The notes beneath the pieces were generated by a model. It did no database searches. It worked only from the letters and a program-made list of their open reading frames with translations, and was not told where the DNA came from. Positions 1 through 8,199 of a DNA stretch of 64,000 nucleotides are shown in pieces. Positions within the stretch are counted from its first letter, which is position 1. The number at the start of each line of letters is the position of its first letter. This DNA comes from Protaetiibacter sp. (lineage in GTDB: Bacteria; Actinomycetota; Actinomycetes; Actinomycetales; Microbacteriaceae): NCBI GenBank assembly GCA_030150265.1, contig JASLGG010000025.1, positions 154,744 to 218,743 on the forward strand. The letters are read 5' to 3'. The translations under genes and the position numbers were made by a program.

Positions 1-825
1 AGCCCCATGACGGTCGCCGAGACCGCCAACGACCTGCAGCTCGTGTCGGGCGGCCGCTTCGTCCTCGGCCTCGGATCGCAGATCCGGCCGCACATCGAGC
101 GCCGCTTCTCGATGCCCTGGTCGGCGCCCGCCGCCCGGATGCGCGAGTACGTCGCCGCCGTCCGCGCCATCTGGTCGTCGTGGGAGACCGGCGAGCGCCT
201 CTCCTTCGAGGGCGAGCACTACCGCCACACCCTCATGACGCCGTTCTTCTCACCCGGCCCGAACCCGCACGGCAACCCGCCGATCTGGATCGCCGCGGTG
301 GGGGAGCGGATGACGGAGACCGCGGGCGCCGTCGCCGACGGACTCCTCGCCCACACCTTCACGACCGAGCGCTACCTGCGCGAGGTGACGCGTCCCGCGC
401 TCGAGCGGGGAGCCGCATCCGCCGGTCGCGACGCAGGCGACCTCGGCATCAGCGTGCCCGCGTTCGTCGCGGTGGGCGAGACGGATGCCGAGCTCGCCGC
501 CGCCGTCCAGGCCACCCGCGCGCAGATCGCCTTCTACGGCTCGACCCCCGACTACCTGCCGGTGCTCGCCCTGCACGGCTGGGAGGGCGTGCACGAGCGG
601 CTGCACGCGGCGTCGCGTCGCGGCGAGTGGAAGGAGATGGCGGCGATGGTCGACGACGAGATGCTCGCCGCCTTCGCCGCCGTCGGGTCGCCCGCCGAGG
701 TCGCCGCGCAGCTGCGCGCCCGGTTCGCGGGGCTCGTCACGCGGCTCTCGTTCAGCGCGAGCTACCCCCTCCGTCCGGAGGTGCAGGGCGCACTGCTCGC
801 GGGCCTGCGCGGCCCCGCCCGTTGA
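1..825 (+). CDS. LLM class F420-dependent oxidoreductase, 5' end cut by the window
   Basis: The reading frame is open from base 1, so the ATG at 7 is probably internal and the N-terminal strands of the TIM barrel lie outside the window. The visible 272 residues match the C-terminal two thirds of a luciferase-like monooxygenase: the segment GRFVLGLGSQ, the PPIWIAAVGERM strand, and a C-terminal helix that checks the mass (GSPAEVAAQL). Members of this family use cofactor F420 for hydride transfer; the substrate cannot be read from sequence. The stop codon lies inside a palindromic repeat shared with the convergent gene downstream. Confidence 0.85.
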   Translation, partial: SPMTVAETANDLQLVSGGRFVLGLGSQIRPHIERRFSMPWSAPAARMREYVAAVRAIWSSWETGERLSFEGEHYRHTLMTPFFSPGPNPHGNPPIWIAAVGERMTETAGAVADGLLAHTFTTERYLREVTRPALERGAASAGRDAGDLGISVPAFVAVGETDAELAAAVQATRAQIAFYGSTPDYLPVLALHGWEGVHERLHAASRRGEWKEMAAMVDDEMLAAFAAVGSPAEVAAQLRARFAGLVTRLSFSASYPLRPEVQGALLAGLRGPAR

Positions 826-890
826 TCGAGGAGCCGCGGAGCGGCGCCCGCCCGTTGATCGAGTAGCCGCGGAGCGGCGTATCGAGATCA
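821..890. repeat. Two adjacent REP-like palindromes at convergent gene ends
   Basis: Two copies of a GTTGATCGAGKAGCCGCGGAGCGGCG unit (821-846 and 854-886, the second extended by TATCGAGA) fill the gap between two convergent genes. Each contains the dyad GCCGC-N3-GCGGC, and the longer copy adds outer TCGA arms. The unit supplies the TGA stop of the left gene (823-825) and touches the stop of the right gene (888-890). A third copy lies at 13325-13362. Similar units are common between genes in Microbacteriaceae. Confidence 0.8.
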
Positions 891-1517
891 CCGCGCCGGC
901 AGCGTCACCTCCCCCGAGGCGACGAGGACCGCCGCCACCACGAGGGTCGCGACGAGCATGAGCGCGACCGAGCCGACGGCGAGCAGCAGCACGACGAGCC
1001 ACGGGCGCGTGGTCGTCCAGCCGACTGTGCCCGGGAAGCGCTCCTGGAGCTCGCGCGGCGGCAGCCCGGCCGGCGCGCGCACGATCGGCGCGCCGATCGC
1101 CTCGGCCAGGCTCTCGAGCTCCTCCTGCTCCCACGCTTCGCCGGAGAGGGAGAACATCCGCTCGAGCACGGGCGACACCCCGTAGAGGGTCGAGAGCCGA
1201 GATCCCGGCATCGGCACGAACACGAGCGTGCCCACGGCGGGGAGCGACCAGCGACGGGTGCGCAGCGGCCCGTGGATGCGGAGCACGCCGTCGGCGATGC
1301 TCGCCCGCGTCCGCGCGAAGTAGACGGCGGCCGAGGTTCCCCAGATCACGAGGCCGCCGCCCACGAGCAGGAAGGCGAGGCCGATCCGCGGCCAGGAGGC
1401 GATGAGCAGCGTCAGCACGAGCAGCGGGCCGAGGACCAGCATCCGCGCGAGCGCGCGCCGGTGGAAGGCGGGCCAGGAGGGGTGGAATCGGCGCGGCTCG
1501 GCGACACCCTCGCTCAC
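888..1517 (-). CDS. Membrane protein of unknown function
   Basis: This 209-residue protein starts with GTG, and its start overlaps the stop of the gamma carbonic anhydrase gene (GTGA overlap), so the two are probably co-transcribed. It has two hydrophobic segments near residues 28-65 that form a hairpin in the membrane, a soluble middle region of beta-rich character (about 70-165), and a last membrane segment near residues 172-200. The layout resembles small bacterial PH-like membrane proteins, but no motif settles this and no function is assigned. Confidence 0.75.
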   Translation of the reverse strand: MSEGVAEPRRFHPSWPAFHRRALARMLVLGPLLVLTLLIASWPRIGLAFLLVGGGLVIWGTSAAVYFARTRASIADGVLRIHGPLRTRRWSLPAVGTLVFVPMPGSRLSTLYGVSPVLERMFSLSGEAWEQEELESLAEAIGAPIVRAPAGLPPRELQERFPGTVGWTTTRPWLVVLLLAVGSVALMLVATLVVAAVLVASGEVTLPAR

Positions 1518-2029
1518 CCCAGCTCCCGGTGGCGAGCTGTCAGCGAGCGGTACGCCTCGGCGTTGCGGCGGATGCCCGCCACCTCCTCGTCGCTCAGCTC
1601 ACGGCGCACCTTGGCCGGCACCCCCGCCACGAGCGAGCGCGGCGGGATGACGGTGCCCTCGAGCACGAGCGCTCCCGCGGCGACGAGCGACTCGCGCCCG
1701 ACGACGGCGCGGTTGAGCACGGTCGCGTTCATGCCGATGAGGCAGTCGTCCTCGATCGTGCAGCCGTGCACGACGGCGCCGTGGCCGACCGAGACCCCGG
1801 AGCCGATCGTCGCGGGCACTCCCTCGTCGACGTGCACCACGACGTTGTCCTGCAGGTTGGAGCCCGCGCCGAGCGCGATGCTCGCACCGTCGGCGCGCAG
1901 CACCGCCCCGTAGTACACGGAGGAGTCCGGATGCAGTGTCACGGCCCCGATCACCGTCGCGGTGGGCGCCACCCACGCGGTGCCGTCGATCGCGGGTGCG
2001 TGGCCGTCGAAGGGCAGGATGACGCTCAT
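1514..2029 (-). CDS. Gamma carbonic anhydrase family protein (left-handed beta-helix)
   Basis: The 171-residue protein shows the hexapeptide repeats of the gamma-class carbonic anhydrase/YrdA fold: PTATVIGAVTL, DSSVYYGAVLRAD, GSNLQDNVVVHVDEG, GSGVSVGHGAVVHGC and DDCLIGMNATVLN. The histidines in VVHVDEG, VGHGAVVHG and the arginine in LRAD match the usual metal-site and structural positions. Family members are zinc or iron enzymes or acyl-transferase-like proteins, so actual carbonic anhydrase activity is inferred only. A TAGCGT box lies 6 nt upstream of the ATG, suggesting a leaderless transcript divergent from ffh. Confidence 0.9.
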   Translation of the reverse strand: MSVILPFDGHAPAIDGTAWVAPTATVIGAVTLHPDSSVYYGAVLRADGASIALGAGSNLQDNVVVHVDEGVPATIGSGVSVGHGAVVHGCTIEDDCLIGMNATVLNRAVVGRESLVAAGALVLEGTVIPPRSLVAGVPAKVRRELSDEEVAGIRRNAEAYRSLTARHRELG

Positions 2030-2075
2030 CCCGCCACGCTACCGCTCGGACGGAGGCCGTAGGCTGTACCGGATC

Positions 2076-3647
2076 ATGGCAACCTTCGGCACGCTCTCCG
2101 ACCGGCTCACCCAGACCTTCAAGAACCTCCGCACCAAGGGCAAGCTCAGCCCCGCGGATGTCGACGGCACGGTGCGCGAGATCCGTCGCGCCCTCCTCGA
2201 CGCGGATGTCGCCCTTGAGGTCGTGAAGGACTTCACGGGCCGCGTGCGCGAGCGCGCCCTCTCCGACGAGGTCAACAAGGCGCTCAACCCGGCCCAGCAG
2301 GTCGTGCAGATCGTCAACGAGGAGCTCGTGGGGATCCTCGGCGGGCAGCAGCGGCGCCTCGAGTTCGCCAAGAAGCCGCCGACCGTGATCATGCTCGCGG
2401 GCCTCCAGGGCGCCGGGAAGACGACCCTCGCGGGCAAGCTCGCGAAGTGGCTCAAGAAGGAGGGCCACACGCCGCTGCTCGTGGCATCCGACCTCCAGCG
2501 CCCGAACGCCGTCACCCAGCTGCAGGTGGTGGGCGAGCAGGCCGGGGTGCCGGTCTTCGCGCCGGAGCCGGGCAACGGCGTCGGCAACCCCGTGAAGGTC
2601 GCCAAGGAGGGCGTGAAGGAGGCCGAGCGCCGGCAGCACGACGTCGTCATCGTCGACACCGCCGGACGCCTCGGCATCGACGCCGAGCTCATGAAGCAGG
2701 CCTCCGACATCCGGAAGGCGGTCGACCCCGACGAGGTGCTCTTCGTCATCGACTCGCTCACCGGTCAGGACGCCGTCAACACGGCGCGCGCCTTCCAGGA
2801 GGGCGTCGACTTCACGGGCGTCGTGCTCACCAAGCTCGACGGCGACTCCCGCGGCGGCGCGGCGCTCTCGGTGACCTCGGTCACCGGACGCCCGATCATC
2901 TTCGCGTCCACGGGCGAGGGGCTCGACGACTTCGAGCCGTTCCACCCCGACCGCATGGCCTCGCGGATCCTCGACCTCGGCGACATCCTGACCCTCATCG
3001 AGCAGGCGCAGTCGGCGTTCGACGAGGAGGAGGCGCTCAAGGTCGCGGAGAAGTTCCGCACCGACAGCTTCACGCTCGACGACTTCCTCGGCCAGATGCA
3101 GCAGCTCAAGAAGATGGGCTCGCTGAAGGGGATGCTCGGGATGCTTCCCGGCGCCCGCGGCATGAAGGACCAGCTCGAGAACTTCGACGAGCGCGAGCTC
3201 GTGCGCACCGAGGCGATCATCCAGTCGATGACCCCGGCCGAGCGGCAGAACACCAAGCTGCTGAACGGCTCGCGCCGACTCCGGATCGCGAAGGGCTCCG
3301 GCATGACGGTCACCGACGTCAACCAGCTCGTCGCGCGCTTCGAGCAGGCGGCGAAGATGATGAAGACCGTCGCCAAGGGCGGCGTTCCGCAGGTCCCCGG
3401 CATGGGCCCGATCCCCGGCATGCATGGCGGCGCCAAGAAGGCGGCGGCCAAGAAGAAGGGCAAGGGCGGATCGCGCTCCGGCAACCCCGCGAAGCGCGCC
3501 GCCGAGAACGCGGCCATCGCGCAGGGCATCAAGCCGGGTGCGCCGTCGGGCGGCGGCTCGGGCTTCGGCCTCGGCGGCGGTGCGCCGAAGGGCGCGCCCA
3601 CCGAGGAGGAGCTCGCCGCGCTGCAGAAGATGCTCGGGCGCCGGTGA
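2076..3647 (+). CDS. ffh: Signal recognition particle protein Ffh
   Basis: This GTPase binds signal sequences and 4.5S RNA and, with FtsY, targets nascent membrane proteins to the translocon. The chosen ATG gives MATFGTLSDRLTQTFKNLR, the usual Ffh N-terminus, for 523 residues; an upstream in-frame ATG at 1962 would add 38 atypical residues. The N domain is followed by the G domain with P-loop GLQGAGKTT, the DTAGRL motif and TKLDGDSRGG. The M domain (from about 300) is methionine-rich (GSLKGMLGMLPGARGMKDQ). The tail is Gly/Lys-rich and ends with EEELAALQKMLGRR. Its stop overlaps the next start (TGATG). Confidence 0.98.
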   Translation: MATFGTLSDRLTQTFKNLRTKGKLSPADVDGTVREIRRALLDADVALEVVKDFTGRVRERALSDEVNKALNPAQQVVQIVNEELVGILGGQQRRLEFAKKPPTVIMLAGLQGAGKTTLAGKLAKWLKKEGHTPLLVASDLQRPNAVTQLQVVGEQAGVPVFAPEPGNGVGNPVKVAKEGVKEAERRQHDVVIVDTAGRLGIDAELMKQASDIRKAVDPDEVLFVIDSLTGQDAVNTARAFQEGVDFTGVVLTKLDGDSRGGAALSVTSVTGRPIIFASTGEGLDDFEPFHPDRMASRILDLGDILTLIEQAQSAFDEEEALKVAEKFRTDSFTLDDFLGQMQQLKKMGSLKGMLGMLPGARGMKDQLENFDERELVRTEAIIQSMTPAERQNTKLLNGSRRLRIAKGSGMTVTDVNQLVARFEQAAKMMKTVAKGGVPQVPGMGPIPGMHGGAKKAAAKKKGKGGSRSGNPAKRAAENAAIAQGIKPGAPSGGGSGFGLGGGAPKGAPTEEELAALQKMLGRR

Positions 3648-4459
3648 TGGGGCCTGAGCGCCCCATCCGCATCGCCGTCCAGCTCGCCCCGCAGCACGCG
3701 CGCTACGAGCTGATCCGCGACACGGTGCGTCGCGTCGAGGACCTCGGCGTCGACATCGTCTTCAACTGGGACCACTTCTTCCCGCTCACCGGCGACCCCG
3801 ACGGCCTGCACTACGAGGCCTGGACGATGCTCGCCGCCATCGCCGAGAGCACCTCGCGCATCGAGTTCGGCCCGCTCGTGAACTGCAACTCGTATCGCAA
3901 CCCCGACCTGCAGGCCGACATGGCCCGCACGATCGACCACATCTCGGCGAAGGGCGGCACGGGCCGGTTCATCTTCGGCACGGGCTCCGGATGGTTCGAG
4001 CGCGACTACGCGGAGTACGGCTACGACTTCGGCACCGCCGGCGCGCGGCTCGACGCGCTCGCGCGGGACTTGCCGCGCATCCGGGCCCGCTGGGAGAGGC
4101 TGAACCCGGCGCCGACCCGCCGCATCCCGATCCTCATCGGAGGCGGGGGCGAGCGGAAGACGCTGCGGATCGTCGCCGAGCACGCCGACATCTGGCACTC
4201 GTTCGCCGACCCCGAGACGCTCGAGCGCAAGCTCGGGATCCTCGACGAGCACTGCGCCGCGGTCGGCCGGGACCGTTCCGAGATCGAGATCTCGACCGGG
4301 GTCTCGGCGCGCGACGCGGCCTCGCTCACCCCGGCGGTGCTCGAGCGGCAGCACGCGCTCGGGGTGCGGCTGTTCGAGGTGCCGGCATCCGGTCCCGACT
4401 ACGATCTGGGGCCGCTCGAGCGACTGCTCGCCTGGCGCGCCTCCTTCCTCGGGGGATGA
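3647..4459 (+). CDS. LLM class F420-dependent oxidoreductase
   Basis: The 270-residue protein belongs to the luciferase-like/F420-dependent oxidoreductase superfamily (TIM barrel), with the typical segments NWDHFFPLTGDPDGLHYEAW near residues 38-57, RFIFGTGSGWFERDYAEYGY near 105-125 and RRIPILIGGGGERKTLRI near 158-175. The start codon overlaps the ffh stop, so it is likely translated as the second gene of that operon. Actinobacteria commonly carry such a gene next to ffh, but the substrate is unknown. It is a different subfamily from the fragment at the left end of the window. Confidence 0.92.
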   Translation: MGPERPIRIAVQLAPQHARYELIRDTVRRVEDLGVDIVFNWDHFFPLTGDPDGLHYEAWTMLAAIAESTSRIEFGPLVNCNSYRNPDLQADMARTIDHISAKGGTGRFIFGTGSGWFERDYAEYGYDFGTAGARLDALARDLPRIRARWERLNPAPTRRIPILIGGGGERKTLRIVAEHADIWHSFADPETLERKLGILDEHCAAVGRDRSEIEISTGVSARDAASLTPAVLERQHALGVRLFEVPASGPDYDLGPLERLLAWRASFLGG

Positions 4460-4505
4460 CCGCGGCGCGGATGGGGGCCGAGTAGCACGAGCCCCGCGGA
4501 CGTGT

Positions 4506-4511
4506 CAGAAT
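4506..4511 (+). promoter_or_regulatory. Candidate -10 box upstream of rpsP
   Basis: CAGAAT matches four of six positions of the sigma70-type -10 consensus and lies about 130 nt upstream of rpsP, after the end of the previous operon. The same CAGAAT precedes rplS at 11238. The long leader between here and the GTG start has no evident reading frame. Confidence 0.4.
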
Positions 4512-4639
4512 AGGACGCTGGAGCCTCGCCGCCCGACCCTCTATCAGGCGCGACGGTTCCCCTCATCAGAGCTTTCTGCCGGAGTGTGCCCCCACGCGCA
4601 CGGGAGCAGTTCGACCCCAACACACCTTTCAGGAGAATT

Positions 4640-5170
4640 GTGGCTGTCAAGATCCGCCTCAAGCGGCTCGGCAAGATCCGTGCCCCGTACTACCGCATCG
4701 TCGTCGCCGACTCGCGCACCAAGCGCGACGGTCGTGTGATCGAGGAGATCGGCAAGTACCACCCCACCGAGGAGCCCTCGTTCATCGAGATCGACTCGGA
4801 GCGCGCCCAGTACTGGCTCTCGGTCGGCGCCCAGCCCACCGAGCAGGTGCTCGCGCTCCTCAAGCTCTCGGGCGACTGGGGCACCTTCAAGGGCGAGAAG
4901 GGTGCCAAGAGCACCATCAAGACCAAGGAGGCGCCGGTCGCGTTCTCGGTCGACGAGAAGAAGAAGCCCGTGCTCAAGCCCAAGGCCGAGAAGCCGGCGC
5001 CCGCGAAGGCCGCCGACGAGGACGCCGCCGCGGCGACCGGTGACGACGAGGCCGCCGAGGTCGTGACGGAGGATGCGGACACCGCTGCCGCCGACGCCGC
5101 CGAGCTCGCCGTCGAGGCCGTCGAGGCTGAGGAGGCCGCCGAGGCCCCGGCCGACGCCGACAAGGAGTAA
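4640..5170 (+). CDS. rpsP: 30S ribosomal protein S16 with long Ala/Glu C-terminal extension
   Basis: The start is GTG preceded by the Shine-Dalgarno AGGAG, giving VAVKIRLKRLGKIRAPYYRI, the standard S16 N-terminus. Residues 1 to about 85 are the S16 core. About 90 further residues form a Lys/Pro then Ala/Glu/Asp-rich tail (AEKPAPAKAADEDAAAA and onward) that looks disordered and acidic. S16 in most bacteria is 80-90 residues; long acidic tails are common in actinobacteria. It heads the khpA-rimM-trmD operon, the conserved ribosome and tRNA modification block. Confidence 0.97.
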   Translation: MAVKIRLKRLGKIRAPYYRIVVADSRTKRDGRVIEEIGKYHPTEEPSFIEIDSERAQYWLSVGAQPTEQVLALLKLSGDWGTFKGEKGAKSTIKTKEAPVAFSVDEKKKPVLKPKAEKPAPAKAADEDAAAATGDDEAAEVVTEDADTAAADAAELAVEAVEAEEAAEAPADADKE

Positions 5171-5174
5171 CGCC

Positions 5175-5414
5175 GTGCTCGCATCCGCCCTCGAGCACCT
5201 CGTGAAGGGGATCGTCGATCACCCCGACGAGGTCCAGGTGGATTCGTCGAGCACCGCGCGCGGCGAGGTCCTCGAGGTGCGGGTGCACCCCGAGGACCTC
5301 GGCCGCGTCATCGGCCGCTCGGGACGCACCGCGAAGGCGCTCCGCGCCCTCGTGACCGCGCTCGCCGACGGCCGCCGCGTGCGCGTCGACGTCGTCGACA
5401 CCGACGCGGCGTGA
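5175..5414 (+). CDS. khpA: KH-domain RNA-binding protein KhpA
   Basis: A 79-residue single KH domain protein read from GTG 4 nt after rpsP. It contains the KH signature GRVIGRSGRTAKALR with the GxxG loop (GRSG) at about residues 46-49. KhpA pairs with KhpB/Jag in other bacteria as an RNA-binding regulator of cell elongation and division. The rpsP-khpA-rimM-trmD order is the usual one. The stop overlaps the rimM start (GTGA), consistent with translational coupling. Confidence 0.93.
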   Translation: MLASALEHLVKGIVDHPDEVQVDSSSTARGEVLEVRVHPEDLGRVIGRSGRTAKALRALVTALADGRRVRVDVVDTDAA

Positions 5415-6010
5415 GCGGGGCCAAGCGCCCCGGCACCACCCAGCTGCGCGTCGGGCGGCTCCTCAAGGCGCACGGGCTCAAGGGCGCGCTCAAGCTCGAG
5501 CTCTACACCGACGCCCCCGAGAAGCGCTTCCTCCCCGGTGCCTCGTTCTCGTTGCAGGTGCCGAACGAGTCTCCGTGGCACGGCAAGAGCATCGAGCTCG
5601 CCGAGCTGCGCTGGTACAACGGGCATCCGGTCGCCTTCTTCGAGGGCGTGACCGATCGCACCGTCGCCGAGACGCTCGTCAAGGCGATCCTGTGGATCGA
5701 CGCGGACATCGCGGCGGAGCAGGAGCCGGACGCCTGGTACGACCATCAGCTCGTCGGCCTCCGGGCGCTGCGCGACGGCACCGAGGTCGGAGAGGTGGTG
5801 CGCGTCGAGCACCTGCCGGCGCAGGATCTGCTGGTCGTCAAGGCGGGCGATCGCGAGGTGCTCGTGCCCTTCGTCTCGGCGATCGTGCCGACGGTCGACA
5901 TCGCCGCGGGCACCGTCGTGCTGACGCCCCCCGCGGGTCTCTTCGAGGACCTCCCCGCCGACGACCTCACCTCCGAGCCCTCCGCCTCCGAGCCCCCCGC
6001 CTCCGAGTAG
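5411..6010 (+). CDS. rimM: Ribosome maturation factor RimM
   Basis: RimM assists assembly of the 30S head domain around S19. The 199-residue protein has the N-terminal RimM domain (QLRVGRLLKAHGLKGALKLE, with the glycine-rich turn near residues 17-25) and the C-terminal PRC-barrel (DAWYDHQLVGLRALRDGTEVG, then QDLLVVKAGDREVLVPFV). The last residues are a low-complexity Ser/Glu/Pro stretch. It starts with GTG overlapping khpA. A tandem repeat and a hairpin separate it from trmD, so trmD may not be fully dependent on readthrough. Confidence 0.96.
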   Translation: MSGAKRPGTTQLRVGRLLKAHGLKGALKLELYTDAPEKRFLPGASFSLQVPNESPWHGKSIELAELRWYNGHPVAFFEGVTDRTVAETLVKAILWIDADIAAEQEPDAWYDHQLVGLRALRDGTEVGEVVRVEHLPAQDLLVVKAGDREVLVPFVSAIVPTVDIAAGTVVLTPPAGLFEDLPADDLTSEPSASEPPASE

Positions 6011-6016
6011 CCCACT

Positions 6017-6102
6017 CGGCGGGAGCAACCGCACTATCGGCGGGAGCAACCGCAAGCACGGGCGGCACAACCGGCACACGGCGGGGGCAACTGCTCCCGC
6101 CG
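6017..6102 (+). repeat. Tandem 17-mers ending in a hairpin, between rimM and trmD
   Basis: Two perfect copies of CGGCGGGAGCAACCGCA (6017-6033 and 6038-6054) are followed by a degenerate copy (about 6059-6076) and a last one that forms a hairpin with its inverted partner: CGGCGGGGGC-AACT-GCTCCCGCCG at 6079-6102, ten pairs with one G-T. There is no T-tract, so if it is a terminator it is an atypical one. It sits inside what is usually a continuous operon. Confidence 0.7.
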
Positions 6103-6168
6103 TCTGCCACGTGCTCCGCCCGCGCCGGCCGACGCCGAGCGGTCAGCGGGCGCCGGTACGCTCGACGG

Positions 6169-6864
6169 ATGCGCATCGACGTCGTCACCATCTTCCCCGA
6201 GTTCTTCTCGGTGCTCGACGTGTCGCTGCTCGGCAAGGCGCGCGCATCCGGTCTCATCGACATCCGGGTGCACGACCTGCGGGACTTCACCCACGACCGG
6301 CACCGCACGGTCGACGACACGCCCGCGGGCGGCGGAGCCGGCATGGTCATGAGGCCCGAGCCGTGGGGCGAGGCGCTCGACGCGGTGCTCGACGGCGCAG
6401 CGGATGCGGTGGTGGTCTTCCCCACGCCCGCCGGCGAGCTCTTCCGTCAGCCGATCGCCCGCGAGCTCGCCGCCGCACCGCACCTCGTGTTCTGCTGCGG
6501 CCGCTACGAGGGCATCGACCAGCGCGTCGTCGCGCACACCGCGACGCGGCCGGAGGTGGCGGCGGTCCGCGAGCTCAGCCTCGGCGACTACGTGCTCAAC
6601 GGGGGAGAGGTCGCCGTGATGGCGATCATCGAGGCCACCGGACGCCTCGTGCCGGGCATGGTCGGGAATCCCGAGTCGCTCGTCGAGGAGAGCCACGAGG
6701 ACGGGCTGCTCGAGTATCCGAGCTACACGAAGCCCGCGGTGTGGCGCGGGCTCGAGACGCCGCCGGTGCTGCTCTCGGGCAACCACGCCGCGATCGCCGC
6801 CTGGCGCCGCGAGCAGCAGATCGAGCGCACTCGCCGCATCCGTCCCGAGCTCCTCGGGGAGTGA
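6169..6864 (+). CDS. trmD: tRNA (guanine-N1-)-methyltransferase TrmD
   Basis: TrmD makes m1G37 in tRNAs that read codons starting with C (Leu, Pro, Arg), which prevents +1 frameshifting. The 231-residue protein starts MRIDVVTIFPEFF and carries the trefoil-knot SAM site (FCCGRYEGIDQRV near residues 108-120 and LSLGDYVLNGGE near 133-145) and the DDTPAGGGAGMVMRPEP loop. A TACGCT box ends 6 nt before the ATG, so besides any readthrough from rimM it may be transcribed as a leaderless message. Confidence 0.97.
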   Translation: MRIDVVTIFPEFFSVLDVSLLGKARASGLIDIRVHDLRDFTHDRHRTVDDTPAGGGAGMVMRPEPWGEALDAVLDGAADAVVVFPTPAGELFRQPIARELAAAPHLVFCCGRYEGIDQRVVAHTATRPEVAAVRELSLGDYVLNGGEVAVMAIIEATGRLVPGMVGNPESLVEESHEDGLLEYPSYTKPAVWRGLETPPVLLSGNHAAIAAWRREQQIERTRRIRPELLGE

Positions 6865-6882
6865 GCGGCCCCGCGGCGGGAG

Positions 6883-7653
6883 TCAGTGGGAGCGGGCCGT
6901 GAGCACGAGGGGGCCGTCGTCGGTGATCGCGACCGTGTGCTCGGCGTGGGCGCCGCGCGAGCCGTCGCGGGAGCGCAGGGTCCAGCCGTCGGGGTCGGTG
7001 TAGATCTCGTCGGTGCCCTGCATGAACCACGGCTCGATCGCCACCACGAGCCCCGCCCGCAGCGGCAGGCCGCGCTTGCGGCGCCCGTCGTTGGCGATGT
7101 GCGGGTCGCCGTGCATCGTGTGCCCCACGCCGTGCCCGCCGAAGTCGAGGTTCACCGAGAGCCCGGATGCGTGCGCCACGTCGCCGATCTCGGCCGAGAT
7201 GTCGCCGATCCGGTTGCCGACGGTCGCCGCCCGGATGCCCGCCTCGAGCGCACGCTCGGCCGTCGCGATGAGCTCGAGGTCGGCCGGGTCCGCCTCGCCC
7301 ACGACGAGCGAGAGCGCCGAGTCGGCCACCCATCCGTCGACGGACGCCGCGAAGTCGAGCGAGAGCAGGTCGCCGTCGCGCAGGCGGTAGTCGTGCGGCA
7401 GCCCGTGCAGCACCGCGTCGTTGACCGAGGTGCAGATGACCTTGCCGAACGGAGAGGCGCCGAAGGAGGGGTGGTAGTCGATGTAGCAGCTCTCGGCCCC
7501 GGCCGAGCGGATCATGTCGTGCGCGAGCCGGTCGAGGTCGAGCAGGTTGACGCCCACGTCGGCGGCGTCGCGGGTGGCCTCCAGCACGCTCGCCACGAAG
7601 CGGCCGGCGGCCTTCATCTGCTCGATCTCAGCGGGCGTCCGGAGTTCTATCAC
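6883..7653 (-). CDS. map: Methionine aminopeptidase, type I
   Basis: It removes the initiator methionine from new proteins. The start chosen is GTG at 7653 (VIELRTPAEIEQMKAAGRFV), giving 256 residues; a -10 box TACGCT lies 6 nt upstream, supporting a leaderless start here rather than at the longer in-frame ATG at 7785. Metal ligands are visible in order: LDFAASVDGWVADSA (two Asp), GGHGVGHTMHGDP (His), AIEPWFM (Glu) and AHAEHTVAI (Glu). It is convergent with trmD, with 18 nt between the stops. Confidence 0.97.
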   Translation of the reverse strand: MIELRTPAEIEQMKAAGRFVASVLEATRDAADVGVNLLDLDRLAHDMIRSAGAESCYIDYHPSFGASPFGKVICTSVNDAVLHGLPHDYRLRDGDLLSLDFAASVDGWVADSALSLVVGEADPADLELIATAERALEAGIRAATVGNRIGDISAEIGDVAHASGLSVNLDFGGHGVGHTMHGDPHIANDGRRKRGLPLRAGLVVAIEPWFMQGTDEIYTDPDGWTLRSRDGSRGAHAEHTVAITDDGPLVLTARSH

Positions 7654-7675
7654 CCGTCGAGCGTAGCCTTGGGCG

Positions 7676-8188
7676 ATGGTCGTGCGTCGCGTGGTGTACC
7701 GCATGCTCTTCCCGATGGCGCTGCTGCTGCCCGTGTGGGTGCTCGTCGGACGCGGCATCCTGCTCGACGGCATCGGCTGGGACATCGTCGGCTACCTCAT
7801 CGTGTGCCCGGTGCTGTTCGTGATGCTGCTGCTCATCGGCGGTCTCCTGGTGTGGCGGCCGGGGGTGCGTCCGGATGCGGCGGTCTCGACGTGGGATGCG
7901 GTGGTGCTCGCCGTGCTGTGGGGGGTGCTGATCGCGGCGGGGTTCGTGGCGCATCCGGCGATCGTCGCCGCGGCGGCCGTGCTCGTGATCGCCGCCTTCT
8001 GGTTCGCCGTGTGGGAGCTCGTGCGCGAGGGGCGCCGCCGCTTCCAGGCGGTCATGGACGACGTGGATGCCACGACGCGCGGCGCGCGGGCCTCGGTGCC
8101 GCGTCCGGAGCCCCTCGACATCGGCGAGGTCATCGTGGTGACCTCCCACGACGTCACCCCTCCGCAGCGGGGTGATGCGCCGCACTGA
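7676..8188 (+). CDS. Small polytopic membrane protein, unknown function
   Basis: This 170-residue protein has about four predicted membrane helices (roughly residues 10-28, 37-58, 75-93 and 98-115) and a soluble C-terminal tail of about 50 residues ending in DVTPPQRGDAPH. I recognise no motif. It is divergent from map, with 22 nt between the two start codons, and lies 11 nt upstream of the polyketide synthase gene, so it could be the first gene of that operon. Confidence 0.75.
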   Translation: MVVRRVVYRMLFPMALLLPVWVLVGRGILLDGIGWDIVGYLIVCPVLFVMLLLIGGLLVWRPGVRPDAAVSTWDAVVLAVLWGVLIAAGFVAHPAIVAAAAVLVIAAFWFAVWELVREGRRRFQAVMDDVDATTRGARASVPRPEPLDIGEVIVVTSHDVTPPQRGDAPH

Positions 8189-8199
8189 CGGCGCGCGCG

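Noticed and set aside
1962..2075. Longer N-terminus for Ffh
   Set aside because: It would overlap the gamma carbonic anhydrase start and add 38 residues absent from the family.
1599..3425. Long minus-strand open frame opposite ffh
   Set aside because: It is antisense to a clear ffh gene and is Ala/Arg/Asp/Leu-rich without motifs; a shadow of high GC. The same applies to long frames at 14286-16391, 36113-38344, 43901-46399, 52532-54619 and 55468-57462.
6017..6102. Possible CRISPR array
   Set aside because: The repeats are only 17 nt, with spacers of 4 nt, and no cas genes are nearby.
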